NCBI GenBank assembly: GCA_024138025.1
Contig: JAMXBD010003410.1
Span: forward strand, 57,272 to 121,271
Reading direction: 5' to 3'
Length of the DNA stretch: 64,000 bases
Source of the DNA: Combretum micranthum
Lineage: Eukaryota > Streptophyta > Magnoliopsida > Myrtales > Combretaceae
Part shown: piece by piece, positions 60,175-64,000 of the stretch
How positions within the stretch are numbered: the first letter of the stretch is position 1
How the letters are laid out: each line of letters opens with the position of its first letter
The notes under the pieces: model-generated
What the model was told of the DNA's origin: nothing
What the model saw: the letters and a program-made list of their open reading frames with translations, nothing else
Database searches by the model: none
Program-made: the position numbers and the translations under genes

Positions 60175-60902
60175 TATAGCGCCCCAAATAGGGGCTGGAG
60201 CTTCTATAGTTCTGCCATGCATAACACTTAAGTGTTATAAGCAAAGATTTTTCTTAACTGAGTGATTTTCTAACTAAATTTAGGTTAAGAAACATTAATT
60301 AGATTTTTTTAGTCAATTGAATTAAGCAGGAAAAAAAATAAAGTTAAAAAATAGTCTCTCAACAACATAGAGAAAATTCTTACAATACAAATACTAAGTC
60401 CCAAAAAATAACATTATAATATCCAATGAATCTAAATGGCTAGCTTATCCAATCTCTCACCAATATCCAACCTATAGTCCATGTGATTTAAAAAGAACAA
60501 AATGAGTGAAAGCCCAGTACACAACAACACATGCACACACGATATGATCATACGCACTTATTCTAATGCAAATGCAACAACAAAAAGTTTAAATCTTTAA
60601 TTTAAGTGTAGCAAATCAACAATGGAGCACTTAAACTTTAGGAATACTTTTGAGGGACTCTGGAGGTTGTATGTAGCAGTAACTGATCAGAAGGGTTAAT
60701 ATAGGTAGCCTTAATACCTATATTCCTTGTAAGAAAATCTATGTAAGGAGCCTTATCTAGGGGTCATAGCCATTATGCATCTTTGCCCTTCTCAGTCTAT
60801 CACATTATGTAACCTAGAAGCCTATTATCCTAAACTAAACAAGTGTAACTTCTCTCTGATTTAGGTAACCATTGTCTATATGTCGTTTCCCCTATTAGCT
60901 AC
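60175..60902 (-). mobile_element. Family D LTR fragment, cut by the next LTR
   Basis: Begins TATAGCGCCCC (decayed TGTAGCGCCCC). It follows the family D LTR through AGTGAAAGCCCAGTAC near 60507, GTAGCAGTAACTGATCAGAAG near 60675 and CCCCTATTAGCTAC at 60890 (matching CCCCATCGGCTACTC near 43311). It ends exactly where TGTAAGCCCTGG starts at 60903. Confidence 0.7.
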
Positions 60903-63900
60903 TGTAAGCCCTGGAAAATTTCAACAAATAATTCTAAAAATGAACTTAGCAAACAAAACCCTGAAAGTCACTCCGAGTTAAAACCGAACTTCGACGAGTC
61001 CCAAATTCCGAACGAATCCGGAAATTCTGAGTTGTGAGAAAAATAAGAAACCTCGGAAACAAAATAGCAACCTAATATACTTCCATTCTAAAACCTTTAG
61101 GTACGACAAAATTTCATATGTAACTCCGACTTATAAATTCGGATAAACTATAGCCCTAAAATAAACTGCTAAGGAATGAATAGTGATTGGCTTCGGGAAT
61201 AAAACTCAATCCAAAAGAATTCCGAGAACGTGGGGAAATATTCGATACTTACGAAAGTCGACCTCAAAATAAAACTCACTAATCAGACAAGTCATATAAG
61301 TGTGAAATATCAGTTTCTATTTTGGCAATGGTGTAAACCGGAAGGTTAACTAGGAAACCTGAGTCTCCAAAAACTCCAAGAAACTCAGTAACCTGGGTCC
61401 GGCAAACTCGTATTCATAAACCAAGGAGTTGGAACAAGAGAAAGGGTGTAATCGGTTCATATCAAGTCTTGGATGCTCGGGAAAGATGAGATCAACGGGC
61501 TTTCGACCTATCCTAATCTGTTCAAGTGCCAGTTTCGAAAAGCGCGCCCTAGGATTTGAAATGTTAAAAATATGTTTTTAACCCCGTTAGACTTATACTT
61601 CTAAAGGATCTCTAAGTTAGTTTTACAAAATCTCAAATAGTTAGAATTATCTGATTTTACAAATCTGTTCGTATTTCGTTGCTACCGATAATTGGTGAGT
61701 CTTTCAGTACGATTTAATATTATTAGTTACCTATATTATTATTATTATTATTGTTATTATTATTATTTTTATAGGATATACCTTAGTTCTCCTAGTGATC
61801 GGATAGTACTTGGGCGAACTTTGGAAACCGGAGAACAAAGCCCTATATCGGTCCGATTCCAGCTTAATGAGAGGAGCCTAGAAACCCTAGATCCGGCTTT
61901 CCTTCGATTTCATAATAAAAGAAATTTTATAAAGTAAATGAATTTGAATTATTGTTCTAAAGTACCTTTTAAACCTTTGAAAGTTTTAAATTCGGGAATT
62001 TTTCAATTCCGGGCCTTCCCGAGCTCAATTACGGAAAAGCGTGCCCCGGACCACGGATTCAGAAAAATGTTCCGGAATATTCATTAGAACCGTAATTTTA
62101 TAAGGATTCCAAAAATATCAATTTTATAATTTTCCGAGCTATAAAAATTACAGTTATAGCTTTTCCCGTGTTTCGTTACAACCGGTAAAGTAGATGTCTT
62201 GTCTACTATTCACAAGTACAACCTATAATACACACTACCCATACCCTATTCTTACATCCTTACAACTACTCATTATATTTTCTTTTCCAAGAAAAATTTG
62301 TTCCCTAAATAATTATTACAAATATTACATTTTATTACTTAAAATTACAAATTTTATCAAAATTCAAACTCCTCTCTCCCTTCCACTCATGTTGGCCGGC
62401 CCCCTCTCCCTCATTTCCCCCTCATTCTTGTTTTATTTTACTCCTTTTATTCAATCAAACCCTAATCCACTCATTATATAAGCTTATGTTCTCTCTCTCT
62501 TCTCATTTTTCACTCTTTCAAAAATTGCAAAAGGTTGAAAACCTCTCTTCCTCCTCCCTTCTATGCCGTGACACACACACACACTAGCACACTCCCACAA
62601 GCTTGTTTCATCTTCTTTTCTTCTTCAAATCATCCATTAGATGATGATTTCAAGCTTTGTTAGTCCTAAATCTTGTAATGGCAAGACCATTCTTGTGTGT
62701 TCTCCACCTTAAACCCCATGAGCAAATGCTAGGGATGAGAAAACACTAATACAAGAATCTCAAGCCATCACAAGAAGTGGATCTAAAGTTTAAATGAGTT
62801 TTTGTTAAGATATCTTCTAGTTCATGCATGTAAAGTAGAGATCTTATATATATTGTTGTTCATGCCATGAGATCCATGATTCATGCATTATATTTAGTAG
62901 ATCTAAAGTTTAAACATTCACATCTTCATCTATGTTCATGTTCATATGATTATTTTGATTTTCATGCATTGATGATCATAAAAGTGTAGTCTTGATCATG
63001 TATAGAGGTGTTAGATAGTGGATCTTTGCATTTAGGAAGCAAGAACATTGAAAAAGGAAGGACTTTGTCACATATGAAATGTTGAAAATTCGGATGAAAT
63101 GGAAACCCTACTTTAAGGACCACCAAAACCACTTTTGAACTCATATTTTATATGGAAAATGAAGGGTATGTGTAGTAGATATCTTGAAAGAATAATTTTC
63201 CTAAGTCTAGATGAGTTTAGGCATGATAGGAAGGTAAAACAAGTGGTGGAGTTAGAATGAAAAATATTGGTATGTTGATCAATGGGTAAAATTCGTAACT
63301 TAGGTTCATGCCTACAAGAACACTTGATATTTAAGTCTAAATTGGATGTTTTATAAGCTAAATGAAGTCCTTAGATAATATATATATTGGAGCTTCAAAT
63401 TTTTATGCATTAGACAAGTTTTTCTATAAGAAAAATGCAAGGAAATGAGATTTACAAAATTCGGATTTCTACAAGTAGCTAGTTTAAAAAGATGTTTATC
63501 AAATGAAAAATGTGGATTTTTATGCATGAATGAAGGCCATGACTATTATAGACCTTGAGGACTTATTTTTAGATAGATAACAAGTGGGTTACAAGATTAA
63601 AAGTCAAAGAAACCCTAAGGAGCATGAAGTGGAAGAATAGCTTCTTAAGAAATAACCTTTATGGAACTTTCTAACACTTAGGAATTCATAAGAGTTTATT
63701 ATCACAAAATCATTATGACCATGCATATATTAAGTTCATGACATGGCATTCATGTTAGTAATTCATTCCTATACCATTCATGCATGAATCATCAACTAGG
63801 AACATTTTTATCAAAAACGATACAATTTTTCGAAATCGGGAAAGTAACAGAACAGAACTGATCCCACTGTTCCGTGGCCTTACTACTTTCAAAACTTGAA

Positions 63901-64000
63901 AATAATACTAGAAATAGGTAGATCTTTCGAAGTAGATAGAGATCGATATAAAATTTGCGAAATTCCGAGTTAAAATGACCGAGTTATGGCCGTTTTTAAG
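60903..64000 (+). mobile_element. Family A-related LTR, incomplete at window end
   Basis: Starts TGTAAGCCCT like the solo LTR at 6590. It shares the GTTACAACCGGTAAAGTAG region (62175), a TATA box (62475), the TATGCCGTGAC leader (62562), ATGGCAAGACCATTCTTGTGTG near 62680, and the conserved box at 63959-64000. It is about 600 bp longer than the others before the TATA box because a segment appears twice (61540-61700 and 62025-62190). An (ATT)n tract lies at 61736-61770. Whether it is a solo LTR or part of a full element cannot be seen. Confidence 0.8.
62475..62482 (+). promoter_or_regulatory. LTR TATA box (last LTR)
   Basis: TATATAAG followed by a CTCTCTCTCTTCTC leader, as in the other family A LTRs. 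Confidence 0.5.

Noticed and set aside
61692..61937. 81-codon frame with Tyr run
   Set aside because: Translation of an (ATT)n tract inside a long LTR.
1..64000. CRISPR arrays, bacterial operons or phage genes
   Set aside because: No regularly spaced identical repeats and no prokaryotic gene organisation. All recognisable elements are plant transposons.

Overview
This window is repeat-rich DNA from a flowering plant, probably a eudicot. The evidence is Ty3/gypsy LTR retrotransposons with tRNA-Met(i) primer-binding sites, an LTR carrying a 5S-rRNA-derived block in the manner of Cassandra elements, a plant L1-type LINE with an RNase H domain, hAT and PIF/Harbinger-type ends, AT microsatellites and very A+T-rich spacers. 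I see no intact host gene. The long open frames are chance frames in LTRs or simple repeats. The only host-gene candidates are two short exon-like segments (35114-35185 and 37852-37974), neither identified.

Layout. 1-4740: the 3' end of a + strand gypsy element (decayed integrase, polypurine tract, 3.5 kb LTR). 4741-5694: an inverted LTR fragment of the same superfamily. 5695-11083: a decayed - strand gag gene split by a 3666 bp solo LTR with a perfect 5 bp target duplication (TACTT). 11084-22292: an 11.2 kb - strand LTR element with matching TATAT duplications. Its 5' LTR holds another 3497 bp solo LTR flanked by AATTT, and the sister LTR preserves the empty site. 22293-23704: a decayed unknown reading frame, a primer-binding site and a Cassandra-like LTR. 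23705-29950: further long LTRs (families B and C). 30890-31688: a hAT-type non-autonomous element. 33084-39815: mostly featureless AT-rich DNA with MITEs and the two exon-like segments.

39820-48310: a decayed + strand L1 LINE in recognisable order (endonuclease, linker, partial reverse transcriptase, zinc-binding region, RNase H). It is cut by a ~4.9 kb composite insertion (55-bp tandem array, foldback MITE, LTR of family D) and by two smaller MITEs, one with a perfect 10 bp target duplication. 48311-57291: MITEs, a SINE-like tRNA-derived patch, microsatellites and degenerate CAC/GTG-rich sequence. 57292-59816: a solo LTR of family B. 60175-60902: a family D LTR fragment truncated by a further long LTR (60903 to the window end).

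The window records nested transposition, LTR-LTR recombination and decay rather than a cooperating gene set. Nearly all recognisable coding remnants carry in-frame stops. Many of those stops fit C-to-T change at CAA, CAG or TGG codons, as expected of heavily methylated heterochromatin. I could not run alignments; boundaries come from reading matching ends and target duplications.
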